NCBI GenBank assembly: GCA_025174535.1
Contig: JALBUN010000028.1
Coordinates: forward strand, 1 to 64,000
Source of the DNA: Cantharellus purpuraceus
Taxonomy: Eukaryota > Basidiomycota > Agaricomycetes > Cantharellales > Hydnaceae
Direction: 5' to 3'
Length of the DNA: 64,000 bases
Shown: positions 1-12,318 of the stretch, piece after piece
How positions within the stretch are numbered: position 1 is the first letter of the stretch
How the letters are laid out: each line of letters begins with the position of its first letter
Program-made: the position numbers and the translations under genes
Notes under the pieces: model-generated
What the model was told of the DNA's origin: nothing
The model's database searches: none
The model's input: only the letters and a program-made list of their open reading frames with translations

Positions 1-1
1 G

Positions 2-847
2 CTCCGGGCCCGCGCCCCCAAAGATGTGCCACCCCCACCCCTTGTCCGCCTCTTCTGGGACTTTTGCATGTCCGCCCTTTGCTTCGGTGTGCCGTATGCA
101 TACCTCCGATACATTGACGAGATGTTCATCACGGGGTTCGGACGCACAGACACTACGACGGAGCGGTGGCATCGGTTTGTGCAGGAGAATGTAAAGGACT
201 GGAATGGCACGAACTTGGTGGCGACTGTGCTAATTAGCGCGGCCGTGGCGTTTTTAGCGGTCCCGGGGATTGATAATGTCTCCAGGTGTTTGGGGCTAAT
301 ATCTGTCTTGGTCGCTGTGGCGAGCATTATCACGGGCTTGTTGAATGTGTGGCAGCATCAACACGAAACCCGATCAACCCCCGAGTTAACTATTATTGTG
401 CGTGATTTATTCTCGATAGAGTTTATTTTGATTCAAACTTTTGTATGGTAGATGAATTTTTTTCAGCAAGCGGAGTGGGGTGTACATAACTTCAACCTTC
501 TTGCGACCCTTCTATCTCTCCCCTTGGTGCTCCTCATATGGTCAACCGTGACCTTCGCTGTCGGCATCGTGACATTTTCTTGGAGGGGAATAGACCCGAC
601 TACTCTGGATGCCAGTGGTGGTGTTGGTAACAGTAACTCGCAACCTCTGGACCTGAACATGTTCCTCTTTGGCTTGCCAACTGCATGGGTAACTACGGGC
701 ATATTCCTTGGGCTGATTGTGGCCGTTCTTTCGTCATTCGTGTTCTTCTGGCAGGTAAACCTTCATTCTTCCTTCGTGTCTTCGCCATTGATCATTGTGA
801 TACGGCAGGTGTGGACGCCCCGGCGCGACTCTGAAAAATATAAGTAA
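2..847 (+). CDS. Multi-pass membrane protein, 3' part of gene
   Basis: The open frame enters from the left edge, so the 5' end is missing. I read three exons: 2-397, 467-754 and 809-847. The introns, 398-466 (GTGCGT...TTTCAG, 69 bp) and 755-808 (GTAAAC...GGCAG, 54 bp), both lie in phase 0 and skip the stop codons that otherwise break the frame. The protein shows several hydrophobic stretches of membrane-helix length, for example around 190-330 and 500-590, a loop with N-G-T and N-S-type motifs, and a short basic/acidic tail ending E-K-Y-K. I do not recognise the family; it resembles the many orphan multi-helix proteins of Agaricomycetes. The splice model is well supported by phase; the function is unknown. 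Confidence 0.75.
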
Positions 848-1707
848 CAATCTGATATGCGTTTGACTCTGTCCATGCAGTAGCATACCGTAACATACGC
901 TCTCATAATTGCATTTGTTTCAATACACTTGTTCCGGATTGTGTGGTACTCATGTGGAATTTCATCCACCTGTCTAGTCGCTGTTTCAGTGGCAAATGAC
1001 ACGCACTAGGTGAGATATAACCTTGACTCCTCGAGAACAATATACAGTCACAACTCATTGCACTCTCGTGACCGATATGCTTTTCGGGTCTAAATGAGTT
1101 GATTTCCCTCACGTCCAAATTGCAATTTGAGGACCGCCACTCACTTCTATCTGTTTGATTGATGAAAACGCGTCAATTTATGATGCGTCGTTGACTGGGG
1201 TACTTGTAACATGCCGTTCATGGTCGAATTAACACCCACGCATACCGGGAAACTTTTATCTAAATCTAGCACGGCAAAGATGAATTCCACTTTGCAACGA
1301 AATATGGATCTACAGTTGGAGCACAGCCATTCAGATGACAGTGTGATTAGTCTTTGATGTCTAGATCACCCGGAGAAGCTGCGAAGTCAGTGCGAACCTA
1401 GAGCTTGAATTGTAATCGACGTCACCCGTTCACCGGCATAATGACAGGGTCAGTTCAAAAAAATGGACTGTCACATTCACATGTAACTGCAATCAGGCTG
1501 GGATATATATGTTACCTCAGATGACAGCCGCTTGGAGCGAGTGAGGTGTCAGCTGTTCTGATCGTGATGTACCAGACTGTCGGTCAGCTTTCTCGCGCCA
1601 ACACAGTTGGAGCGGCGTGCACATGAGATGCACAGGAATTTTTTAGGATGTACCTGGATCCCTCTCCGACTTGACCTTCACGACTACCACACACCCACAC
1701 AAGCATC
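848..1707. other. Intergenic stretch, no gene seen
   Basis: Only short shadow frames occur here. The part near 1500-1515 holds a TATATAT tract about 200 bp upstream of the next start codon, which could serve as its promoter. Nothing else is recognised. Confidence 0.5.
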
Positions 1708-2218
1708 ATGAAGAGCGTATATCTTGCAACATTGTTACTGTCCGTCTGTATTGGGTTGGCACAATCCCAATCCCTTCCTCTTTCTATTCTTCCATTGCCA
1801 GGTAGTAGCACAGCGACTGTATCAGCTACCATGGGCCCAGGACCAGTTAACCCCTCGTACGTATGACTTGTTCCTGCGCGCTTCGATTATCGACTCGTAA
1901 AAACTGGGCACTGTGACTAGCTCCGTGTCCACTAGTGTTTCGCAGACCGCCAACAGCACCACGTCCAGTGCATCTGCATCTGCGCCTTCAACCTCCGTCA
2001 ACACGACAAGCGCATCATCTGTGCCCGTCGTTACCAGCTTCACTAGCTCGACAACGACCATACCTCAGTCCTCCCAGTCAGCGACCAGTACGGCACCCAG
2101 CTCGGCGAGTTCAACCGCGGCAGCTACTGCCACTGCTACCGGCGGCTCGATGGGGCTGCATACGGCGTGCAGCTTTATGTGGATAAGCACTCTTGCGGGG
2201 ATGGCTATGATGTTTTGA
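1708..2218 (+). CDS. Small secreted Ser/Thr-rich protein, GPI-anchor-like
   Basis: Two exons, 1708-1856 and 1921-2218, are joined across a 64-bp intron (GTACGT...GACTAG) that preserves phase 2. The start is the ATG at 1708, followed by a signal peptide (M-K-S-V-Y then a run of L/A/V/C and an A-Q-S-Q cleavage-like site). The mature part, about 100 residues, is almost entirely Ser, Thr, Ala and Val, as in mucin-like O-mannosylated cell-wall proteins. The C terminus ends in a hydrophobic stretch (W-I-S-T-L-A-G-M-A-M-M-F) after a small-residue region, which looks like a GPI attachment signal. The protein is 148 residues. It is likely cell-wall or plasma-membrane anchored; no enzymatic domain is visible. 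Confidence 0.8.
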
Positions 2219-3462
2219 GGTCGTCTGACGGTGTCAGGCGAAGGCGACGTGTAATGCGCATTAGCGGGGCTATGAGATCTGCACTGCCGGACGCACCGGC
2301 TGGACAGTGACTAATATTGGATGTTGTACAGTGGAACCCACAACTGTTAAATGGTATTGCAAATTGTGGAGAAAGGCTATAGCTCTAAGCCATGTGCGGC
2401 AGGGATTGAATCTCGAAAGTGCTGCCGAACTTGAATGATGGGATCTGTTTTACAGCAGGGTTAAAATCATGCTAACAATAGTCGCAGCGCACACTGCAGC
2501 ACTCTCACGAAGAGATTCCCTTGTACATACATTGAGCTCTGCAGCAGAGTATGTGCTTACGAGCAATAGATCGAATGCAACCTTCGAGCTCGGAGAGTGG
2601 TATTGTGAGTACTATAAAAGAGGGAAAGGTCAATGCAAATGAAACGTCCAAGGACGTGGGAGAACTTTTCATTGTCGGCGCCGCTGGTGGTTGTAAGCTA
2701 ATTTTCTGATGCAAAACACCCCGTCAATAAATCCACGGACTGTGTTGTCTAGCATCATCAGACGTGGAGCTTGGAAAAGTCGATAGTGGATCGGGTACAC
2801 CAATATATGTTCATATCAGTGAAAGGATGCAACCGCAGATAGTATTGTCTTCTGTAGCTTAGCCCGATGGGCGAATGCTCCCAAGGCGAGGAAGTCGCAT
2901 AGAGTTCCGAGCTTGATCAGGATACAGAAATCATTGAACGGGAACCATTTTCTACACAATCACCAGATGTACCTAAAAGATTATTTGTCGATGCTATCGG
3001 CCTAGAAGATTGTCGTGGGATGCATGGGGAAGCTAGTCAAGTGGACCCACATCAGTTCAAGAGGAACTGCTGGTTGGGACAAGGTATTTTGTCCACAACT
3101 TTGTATACTCGATCACGTTGCGCGAGACTCGTGAACCTTCCTTTGATCGGACTGTAGTTCCTCGAGTATTTTTGTAAACAGATTTAAGATACATTACGAG
3201 ATCCGATCGAGCACGTTCAATACGAAAATAATTATGCTGCAAACAAATTGAATCGAAACATCCCTCAGGCTGAGACCGTCGCAGTGACTATTGTGAACAT
3301 ATCCACATACGCTGCCCTCCTCAGTCCCACGGAAATCATGGTTCCTGTATTCCGTTAGCTAGTCTCAATTGAACCTGACGTAACACTGACTGGGTCGACC
3401 ACTACGCCTCCAAAGGAGTTTCATTGGTCTGTGGCTGCGGATGTATTCCTTCGAGAGCAATG
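2219..3462. other. Intergenic stretch, no gene seen
   Basis: The frames here are short, lack splice-linked continuations and resemble no family. It would include the 3' ends of the flanking convergent genes. Confidence 0.45.
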
Positions 3463-4986
3463 TCATCGTCCGTTGTCTCCGCTGGCATGAGCCACGACCG
3501 CCTCCCGCGATGCTTCAGTTCCGATACGCTCATCAGTGTGCGAATCTGCTAATTCTTCCATCACGGCGTCGTGGATCCTTTGGGAGGCCGCACGGAAGCT
3601 CTCGAGGGAAATCGTGGGTAAGCCCCGGGAGGAGTTGGTGTTAGGGTCTGTGTGTTTCCTTTGGAGGTCGAGGTGAAAGCGACAGATAAGGATTGCTGAC
3701 AGACTGCATATGGTTAGTAGACATCTGCGGGGCTTGAATCTGACTCACCTGTTTTCAATAGGGCCAAGAAGACCGTAAAGGGTAGGCTAAAATCAGAGTG
3801 GGAGGGAGAAATGCACTAGACGTCTACACACACGTACCCTCAAGATCTAGTACATTTTGGTTGGTCAAGGAAATAGGGAATTGATATCTTAAATTGACAT
3901 ACCAGTGGCACGATCGCTGAAGCGAGGGTGAGAGTTAGGACAAATCTAATAATCATCAATCATGATGTTGTATTCGTTGAAGATGATAGAGATACCCAAA
4001 TCTCATGAGACCTGATATTGGTATCTGTCCGTGAGCTTATCCCAAAGCAGAAACCATGACTTACTCTGTTGAGCAAGTAAATGTGTGAGTGTTCCATGTT
4101 GACCGTTTATACACTCTCCAGGTCCCAAGTGTGCTGGCCAGTGTCACAGTAACGACTATAGTGTCAAATAAGATGGTCGAGATTGCACTGACGTCACTGA
4201 CTGATAACAGAGGGAATCAACGATGTCATAACGAAGAGCATTTTCATGTGTCTTACGTCTAGTAGATCGTTGAGTACAGTTCATTTGAGACAATGTTGTA
4301 CTCACATAAGGATGGTGTGGAGTTGAGCACGGGTCATCATGGTACATCCATATAAAGTTGCATTTGCCTGCGTGTGTTCGTTACATATGTCCACAGCATG
4401 CAGGCCTATACACATACCAGGATTGATATGAAGGAGAAACTACCAAGAATACCAAGAACAGCTGATACCAATTTTGTGTTCGGTAGTACCATACGCCCGT
4501 ATCAGCAGAAGGCCTGCATATGCGGTGTCGTCAATGATAACCGTAACATCTAGCGCGTCGAAGAAAATATCACCTTGAATTCCAACAAGTGGGAGGACGA
4601 AAAGAGCATCCATAAAGTGAATAATCAAATTACACGTCCTAACTTGTATGAATTCTAGCGTTGCAAGGAATGGTGTTGAACTTACTCTGTTTACTAAGCG
4701 TCATCTATGCGAAGTCATCAAAGAAACAAACCTGAAGCGATGGAAAATGCAGGGAATTCACAATCATCAATAGTAAGAGATACAGTAGTAAGCCGTATCG
4801 CGCTAGAAAGTATAGGGCTGTGCCCAATTTGAACTTGCTGTTCCAGATGTAATGAATTTCATGGAACATTGTAAGAACAGTGTCATAGGCCAGAAGTGCT
4901 ATTTCAAGTGGAAGCCTGTTAGCTTAGTAGCACACACAAGGCTTGAGCTCACCGAAGGAAGCTATAAAAGTCAAGTAGATAGCCAT
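3463..4986 (-). CDS. DUF6533-type seven-helix membrane protein, one apparent frameshift
   Basis: I read ten exons on the minus strand: 4953-4986, 4732-4898, 4644-4686, 4418-4573, 4306-4367, 4065-4196, 3903-3945, 3838-3846, 3749-3786 and 3463-3703. The first two give the family's N-terminal signature, a helix with A-Y-D-T-V-L-T followed by H-E-I-H-Y-I-W and an L/Y-rich second helix. Later helices include L-F-D-T-I-V-V-T, and the end has the hallmark I-L-I-C-R-F-H-L-D-L followed by a polar tail. Phases agree at all joins except inside exon 4. There the run TTTT at 4472-4475 (AAAA on the coding strand) holds one base too many, shifting out of the next helix (L-V-S-A-V-L-G-I-L-G). Without that base the product is about 307 residues, the usual size. 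An upstream first exon is possible because the N terminus is short. The function of DUF6533 proteins is unknown. Confidence 0.7.
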
Positions 4987-7116
4987 GCTGGTGCAATACA
5001 ACGAGTTCAGGTCTTAATTCGCCTACAGTGAGTAGTCACGTACGTATCTGACGCTGCTTGAATCGTCGCTCGTTCTGTCTGAGATGCCATGTCGATGGAA
5101 CACTGATGAGTGAGGGTTACCAAGTGGCCTACAATGTGACTAGAGTCGAACGTCAAGAAAGACTTATATATTCACTGGAACCAGGGAGAGCGTTGCTTGT
5201 GTCAACAGGAACCTTGATATCAACAGCTAGGTATACAACCATGGGATCACAAATAATTCAACTTCGTGGTCAGAGTGATGATGTTTGGCCTTGTATAGCG
5301 CGACATTGCGTAGCAAGCTCGTCCTTGACTACACAAGTGTCGTATTGAATAGAACTGTTTCCATTGATATTCTTAGTGAATGGTTTGAAGCCTTGTGAAC
5401 AAAACTTCTGTCGAGGCAACGGCGCTAGTAAGCTAGAACGCACGTGACTCACACCAGCTATACAGGCGTGACCGACTCATGTAACACCTCAGTGTTCTTA
5501 CCAGACACTTAGTATCTCCATAGCCGCGTGATTACTTTTACAACTTCCTTACCGATGAAGAAGAGGCAGATCAGTAGATTTGGGCAAAGCGTACGGACTG
5601 ATGTTGCCGAGCTCAGATCGGATTCTTTGTCCGTAATCAAGTTCTCTGGAATTACATCCACAGGAGCATGCGCATTATCGGACCAAGCTTTAATTCTTCA
5701 ATAGTGAGAGAAGCTATGGCCTGAGGTGTCGTAGAAACTGCTACATAGCACCCGAGACCAGTGGAACACCGAAATCATCAGTTCCAATGGTTATGAACAA
5801 ATAATGCACGTGTATACCTGTATGATATCTACTCCACCGACTCTGATCGCTCGTCATGAATGGTAGCACTAGTACAGCCGCGGGAGGTTTCCAAGGCTAA
5901 CGTGGAGAAATCTATTAGGGATTTGGAAGCAGCAACAGCTATCAGGGGAGATGTAGATACTTTCAGCCTCAAACTCCCGTGTGATATTTAGCCGGAACGA
6001 ATAGAGAGCTAGAAGCACACTGTTTTCTCATCAGGAGGCTGATGTCACATGGAGAGCTGTATGAAACAATCAGTGGCGTCTGTGGCTCCAGCATAAGGTA
6101 GACTAACAGAGCACACGTGCTGAAGGTCGCCAAGCTGAGATGTGATCTACCTTTGCCCCTAGTGAGGATCTTTTGCGCTGTGCTGAGAACTGATTGGTTT
6201 CTAATATTCTACGCGTTCTGATGCATCATCAGAAGCATAGTATTTTGAAGATGTATCTATAACCCATGGAAATAGTGGGAGGTACTCGCTGAATTGCTGA
6301 AGCCGAAGGACTCAGCTTAGATGGCACACGACTCACTGAGACGAGTGGAGTTGCCCGTCAGGTAGAGAACTGTGACGCACACACATCCATTCAATACCTA
6401 TCTCGTCCGTTCGTGTCCTCCATAAACTTCTATGTGATGTGAATGTATGTAGCCGGAACAGGATCGTCGTGCTGAATAAGCAGCAGTCTTGAAACCGGTG
6501 CGTTTCGTCACTCGGGTATCTGTTGGTGTGCGCCCCATTTATATACTTATGTCTCCTAACCGATGAATGATCCCGTAGATCATCGACAAATACATGTTAT
6601 CAGACGTATCCTTCCAAATCATGATAGTTACTCAAGCACGGAGGCAGCGCTTCTCCCTCGCTTACGGAGCAACCCCCTCACCGATGCCATCACACATACC
6701 GGCATCCAACGGCACCACCTGGTTATTGTGTTCTTCTCCGTGCAGTAAATGGTCGTGGCCAAAGAGGGAAGAAATAGGTGTACTTTGGCCATCTTCTGGG
6801 TTCTCGCTTATCCCAAATGAATTTGTTTATGATCTTCTTATGCCATCCTTGCATCTTTCGTCGACTTGCGATATCAGCACACGATTATCAGCCATCCTCT
6901 CTGAAAGGATCTCATTGGTGCTGGTGCAAGTGCTCGTTTCCTGTTGGATGACACTGACGAACAGCCAGCGCGACGCCTTGTCACGGCACTTTTACTTGTT
7001 AAGTTCCCACATCCACCTTCGAAGCAGATTACTGGACTATATAACCAGATTTTGTCCTAGCCCTCTGTATCCATCCCAGCTTCTTCGACTTTCATTCCTT
7101 TTGTCTATCCTTCATT
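4987..7116. other. Long intergenic stretch, no supported gene
   Basis: No reading frame here links into a convincing spliced product. The part just above 4987 could hold a missing first exon of the DUF6533 gene, and the last 100 bases contain ACTATATAA near 7036 and a pyrimidine-rich tract, as expected for the promoter of the gene starting at 7117. Confidence 0.4.
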
Positions 7117-7680
7117 ATGTCCCTCATTTCAACAGCTGTGCTGTTCTTCCTTGTCAGCTTACTGTCGTCACCGTCTCCAGCTTATGCTTGTGTCGGTGAT
7201 GGGAAAGTAGACTACTACGTACATCGAATCATGTCTCACTGACACTGTACTCCTTACTGGTAGGTGTGACGCGGCTACTGCGACTGCGATCGGTCTTGGG
7301 GTTGCCGCACACGTCGGAATTGCCATCGGCGTTAGTGCGTCCACGCATCTCACTTTATTGCCATCAAAATATTCACCGATATTACACCATAAACAACAAA
7401 CCAACTAGTTCTTCTGGTTTCCCTAGTTGTGTGCCTCGTCATCATGCAACACAGGAAGAAACTCCAGCAGGCTCAGGCCAACGGAACTAAACCAATTGAT
7501 ATCGAGCGACAGGGCTCGGGAAGCGTTCCCACCTCAGAGTTGGATGGATCCCAGGCTACCATTGTGCAACCGACCCTTGCTGGAGGCAAGGCAAGTGTCC
7601 AGAGCTTGAGTTATAACCCGTTGAGGCTCATGGATGATTGTCTGCTTTTAAGGACTTTGAAGAGGTTAAAGACTTCGTGA
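7117..7680 (+). CDS. Small single-pass membrane protein with signal peptide
   Basis: The ATG at 7117 opens a clear signal peptide (hydrophobic core L-F-F-L-V-S-L-L, then A-Y-A-C). A second exon near 7264-7340 reads D-A-A-T-A-T-A-I-G-L-G-V-A-A and continues as a membrane helix. After a further intron beginning near 7335 (GTTAGT), a third exon around 7430-7680 gives C-L-V-I-M then basic H-R-K-K and a polar cytoplasmic tail ending at TGA 7678-7680. The layout is signal peptide, tiny ectodomain, helix, tail of about 70 residues. The join between exons 1 and 2 does not close in phase with GTGATG (7196) and TAG (7263), so this splice is unresolved or contains an indel. No family is recognised. Confidence 0.5.
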
Positions 7681-8552
7681 GTAACTAGGTAGCGGTGTCC
7701 CAATTGTATTATGCGCTCACTATTATCTAGTAATTCGCACGTAACACTCCTGCTATGCAGACGCTCCACACTCAATGACTCATGTGGCACTGTGCAACGA
7801 CCTTGACCATTCTATACTTCACGTGTATAATATTGAACCGCGTTTGGCATGTGTATCATCCAAGGGGGTATAAATTACCGAGTGATCGACAAACTTGAGG
7901 ATTTGGTTATGCTAATCCCGGGCTTCCAGAGACCCACTGGCACCAATCGGGCGTTTCGACGCCTATACAGTATGGAGGGATGTACGCAAATACTCTCAAT
8001 GCATTGTTTTGACGTTCACCCCTGACCCAAATCCCTCTTCGCAATATCAGAGGGTTGAAGTCCCATGAGGCCTTAGAGATCATCGAGTAGCTCGACCAAA
8101 CCAACCAGTTTCAACAGAAGCCTTCCAATGAAAACACCGGCACCAGTACACTGTCCATACACACGAAATTACACTATAAGTCCATGCAAGTGCAGAGTCT
8201 TAAAACTGTAGCTTAATACACTGCATCATGTGCAACCTTGAAGGACGCCGGAGTGCGCTTGTGCTATTTGGCCCTCGTGGGTAATCCAGAGTAGCGTGAG
8301 ACTATTCCATCCTGTTCCCTTGACCTAAGGCCCCGATGCCTATCGAAATTCAATGCGCCTCCAGATTAAAAGAGAAGATCCAAAGAAAATGATGCTCGCA
8401 GGTCAGTAGCCTTCAACTTCGCAACCAGGCGCAATAAAGGCGCTGCACGCTCTCCAAAACGTACACTGTCGGGTCACACAAAAGAAGCACAGCCCACACG
8501 CGTGAAGCAGACTGTGCAACTAGCGCGACCCAACGGCTGATTGCACTGGCAA
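7681..8552. other. Intergenic stretch between convergent genes
   Basis: This lies between two genes that end towards each other. Only short shadow frames are present and nothing is recognised. Confidence 0.5.
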
Positions 8553-9467
8553 TTAATCAATAACTCCCAGGTGGTCTTCCTTTATCGTTCCGATTGCAAA
8601 CTACATGTTCAAAATAGATAGGTGAGTTAATGTGCCATGCAAGTGGCGAAAGAAGGCGAGACCATACAATTTCTGTGGCATCAACACGTGTACCGACAAT
8701 CTTGAGCCGTACGCGGGTGTTTTTCTCGATGATCTGTGCACATAATAATATAAAAAACATCCTGATGAATCTTATATGAAATGTACCTGCGTATCAGAAG
8801 CAAAAGAGGGCGGATTGGAGTTGGGATCGAAGCGCAAGTCAGGATGGATGAGCTGAAATGATATGAAGACATGACCCTCATTAAGACTATTGTACATACG
8901 TACCTGATGCGAAACAAAGACCGACAAAGGCCCCACGTCTGCAAAGAAGCCCATCTACAGGCAGACATCAGAAATGCTCTGCATTCCCCAAACCATCGTC
9001 TAGACATCCTCCGCTCGATCCCAGTTTGGAGATTATGAACGCTCACCTTGTTGACATTATTGACGACGGCATCCACGACCTCTCCCTTGAATGGCTTGTA
9101 CACAATGGCACGATAACGTGTGACGAACTCGGCCTGTCCACTCCCCACAAGGACCATCCCTTTTCCAATGTCGATGACATTGATTACAGCGATGATATAG
9201 CCAAACTCGCCCGAGCAAGTGCCTAGGGATGCGCGTGGCCGTGTTTCCAAGTGTGATGGGAAGACATGGAAATTAATGAAACAATTGGTGTACCGGAGAG
9301 TGGCATCACTTACCCTCTACATCAGCGTACAACTTTTTCTCCAAAAACTCTGTCATTCGTGGACCGAAGTATGAAGGGTGCAAAAGGATGGTATGAGATA
9401 GTTCCTTCTGTGTCAAGGTATTAGATTCTGCAGTATCTGTTTTGTAAAGTCTTACGATGAAAAACAT
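8553..9467 (-). CDS. rpb7: RNA polymerase II subunit RPB7
   Basis: Seven exons read on the minus strand: 9456-9467, 9314-9407, 9047-9222, 8904-8954, 8787-8852, 8668-8733 and 8553-8600. All GT-AG joins keep phase and total 513 bases, giving 170 residues, the normal size of RPB7. The N-terminal RNP-like domain carries the family motifs [16 protein letters not shown] and [11 protein letters not shown]. The C-terminal OB/S1 domain has [15 protein letters not shown] and [10 protein letters not shown]. The end matches the usual I-G-T-I-K-E-D-x-L-G-V-I. RPB7 pairs with RPB4 as the stalk of nuclear RNA polymerase II, binding nascent RNA and initiation factors. The first exon is only 12 bases (M-F-F-I). 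The gene appears intact and is the best-supported host gene here. Confidence 0.97.
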
Positions 9468-10481
9468 GACGGCGTTTGCAACTCGAACTTTTGTCGGAGT
9501 GGCGGACGACGAATCTTATGTAACAAATGATTATATAACACAAATCATACGCTCACTATCACAAGACTTGTCGCAACTCCAGCAGATCTCTATCCCTCAT
9601 TTAATATGGTAGAGAACTGGGGTGCTCCATTCCCCTGTACGCCCCCTTTTCTCTATCCAACAATTGCGTCGATCGCTTTACTGTGAGCCGGTCTGTTCGG
9701 TTCTTTTGCTATAAGGAAAGAGCTCTAATCTGACATTATATACATTTGTCTATGTGACAATGTTCAATCCGTAAGCTATTTATGCCACAGTTCAAGCAAT
9801 CGTGACGACCCTCGAGCCGCTGGAGCCACAATTCCGGGTAAAGTTCTTGTATCGGTAAGCGCCGCGAGCCTTTATGCCTCAGAAAACGGATCTCCACTCT
9901 TCCGACTATAGAACAAACTTGTCTATGTGGGTAGAGAAACACCATTTTGACCTATTTTGGACCGCTTTGCAAACTGAAACATGAAAAACTTTCAAGCTAT
10001 TTTGGCAATAGAGACAAATGGAAGATGTTGGGCCATGCCGAACCATGAACTGAACCGACTGCACAGAGCGCATGGTGTGCCAGTATGCAGCCCATCCAAA
10101 TACAAAATGGGACAATGTGATACTAGCCAGCACCTACCATGATGTAACAACCATCAGGCGCGTAACTGAAAGCATCTGCACCTTGACCAGCATGCAGACA
10201 GTGGTCGAGATACACCCGGCTATACACAATCACATACAATTTTCTTCTCCAAGGATTCCAGTAGGAGTATACCCTGCAGATATAATGGGGCGGTTCCCTG
10301 CATATAAAGAAGAGACGGTCGGCGACAGCTTATGCCTGCCACCGGTGATTAGGGTTTATTCGAGGCTGGATTATACCCTGTACATTTAATGAGGTTCCTC
10401 CTGCGTTATAAATTGGCGACAGTCTATAGCCTCTTCCGGTGTCAAGGGGCTATTACGCGCTAATGAAAGTTCGCAGGGATT
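9468..10481. other. Intergenic stretch upstream of rpb7
   Basis: It should contain the rpb7 promoter in its first few hundred bases. The rest has only short frames and no recognised element. Confidence 0.45.
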
Positions 10482-11283
10482 TACGATAGAAAGTATTCTT
10501 ACATCCGCTTAAATTAACAAGAAACTGAATTCATGGAAAACTACATGATTTGCGACAAGTCATCGAGGACAGTCAACAAAATGAAACACTAATCAGAGAT
10601 GCAGATCAAATCCCCAAAGAAAGAGCGTCTATATGGCGTCTACGCTCTAACGACAATCGTCTGCGTGGGGAGCAAGTGCCTAAATCCCATTAAATGATGA
10701 AATAACACTTTGAGCCATGTTCATTGAGAAGTGAAACCAACTTACTCCCTCTCTTTACTTCCATACTTGCGGACTTGTAAGCAGATAGCCCGGCAAGGGT
10801 TGGAGAGCCATAGAAGGAAGTAGCCCTTGATGCCAGGTGGACGGTCCCTCAGCGCTGCAGCGTATTTCGGTATGTATCATTAAATCGGTGTGTTGGCAGT
10901 GGCTCAATTACTGATGCACAACGTCTCTTGTCATATCTTGTGGACAATTGGACCCTACTGATATAATCGAGATGCACTGCAGTGCTGGGATCGACCACCT
11001 GGCATCAAGGGCTACTTCCTTCTATGGCTCTCCAACCCTTGCCGGGCCATCTACTTACAAGCCTTAAAAGTGAAGAGAGGAAGTTGGTGTCACTTCTCAA
11101 TGACCACGGCTGATTCCATGCATGACAACTAAAGTGTTATTTCTTCATTCAACGGGATTTAGACACTTGCTCGTCACGGAGACGATTGACGTCCGAGCAT
11201 AGTCGTCATACAGACGCTCAGATAGATACCATGAATTCAGTTTCTTGTTAATTTAAGCAGATGTAAGAATACTTTCTATCGTA
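10482..11283. repeat. Imperfect inverted repeat, arms of about 310-380 bp
   Basis: The left arm, 10482-10860, starts TACGATAGAAAGTATTCTTA and matches the reverse complement of 10977-11283, which ends TAAGAATACTTTCTATCGTA. Inner ends meet around CTGCAG (10855-10860 and 10977-10982), leaving about 116 bp between arms. The left arm is longer by about 70 bp, so indels have accumulated. No transposase is present. It directly abuts the left edge of the larger inverted duplication that begins at 11284. Confidence 0.8.
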
Positions 11284-12318
11284 CCTCTGTGGATCTGCGG
11301 TAACGGCTGTGCCAACTGATGGGTACCAGGTGTTGCCACTGTGGTAGCCAATAGTCGCTGGGCCATTGAGGGGCTGTTCCATGCGATCTGTTGAAGTCAA
11401 TCAGCTGAAATGGCTATGACCACAATTGTAGACAGTACTCACTGGTCCAGGGAATTCACTGGCGCGGCGTATGTCGGTTGTGCCCCCGTCTGACCCTGGT
11501 GATAACTGGCTATTCAAATTATTGAAGCTTGATCACAGGCAGTTGTTGTTTCATCTCCAGATGAGAATCCTTGTTTCAATATACATTATAGACAATTACC
11601 GAATCTGAAATGCGGGAGTTCGAGAGTACAATATCTATAGGAATGTGATGTGTGATTAAGTCAGTAATTCTTAGGTGTCTCGTGTGGATACTTTTCCTTG
11701 GGAAACCCAACGCTGTGTTGTGCTGCGATCTTATATTGCAGACCGCGGCGCTGCCTGACATTGGAAGGAGGGCCAAGTTCGCCATGAAAGACTAGCGCTG
11801 GAGGGGACGGGAGTACAAAATCTGGAGCAACAAATCAGAACAAGCGCCTCACGTGGAGAGCCTCACGTTCTTCTGGTAGTGGCGAGATGTGCAGCATATG
11901 CAGTACAGGGTCTGATAGGATGACGACCATCTAGTTTTCACAATTAACAAGCAGCCTGGTTGAACCTGGAATCTGCGCCGTTTGAAGGTCGTGAAACTGC
12001 ACACGACCTCTCTTTTCAATTTTAATTTAAGTTCCTTCCAGTCTGTTCAGTCCAAGCCATATGTAAGAAATGTACACCTCGGTATCTCATCCCATCTTCT
12101 TTCTTGTGTCTTCTAGTCAGTCTCAGCATCAGCGCCCGGGTTGGGAGCGGGGTATGGTATCTTTGATAAGCCACAGGGACAATAATGTGACAACAAATCT
12201 ATCTATTTGATTTCTAAACTTCTATGGTGTATTTATTGATCGATTACACGCTTTGGTATTCTGCAGAAGCGGGAGGTTGCTCGCTAAGTCGTGAGGAGTG
12301 CGCCTCGATGCTAAGTGA

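Noticed and set aside
6594..7199. A 201-residue plus-strand frame before the small membrane-protein gene
   Set aside because: It covers a promoter-like, pyrimidine-rich leader, lacks a family match, and uses a frame other than the clear signal peptide at 7117.
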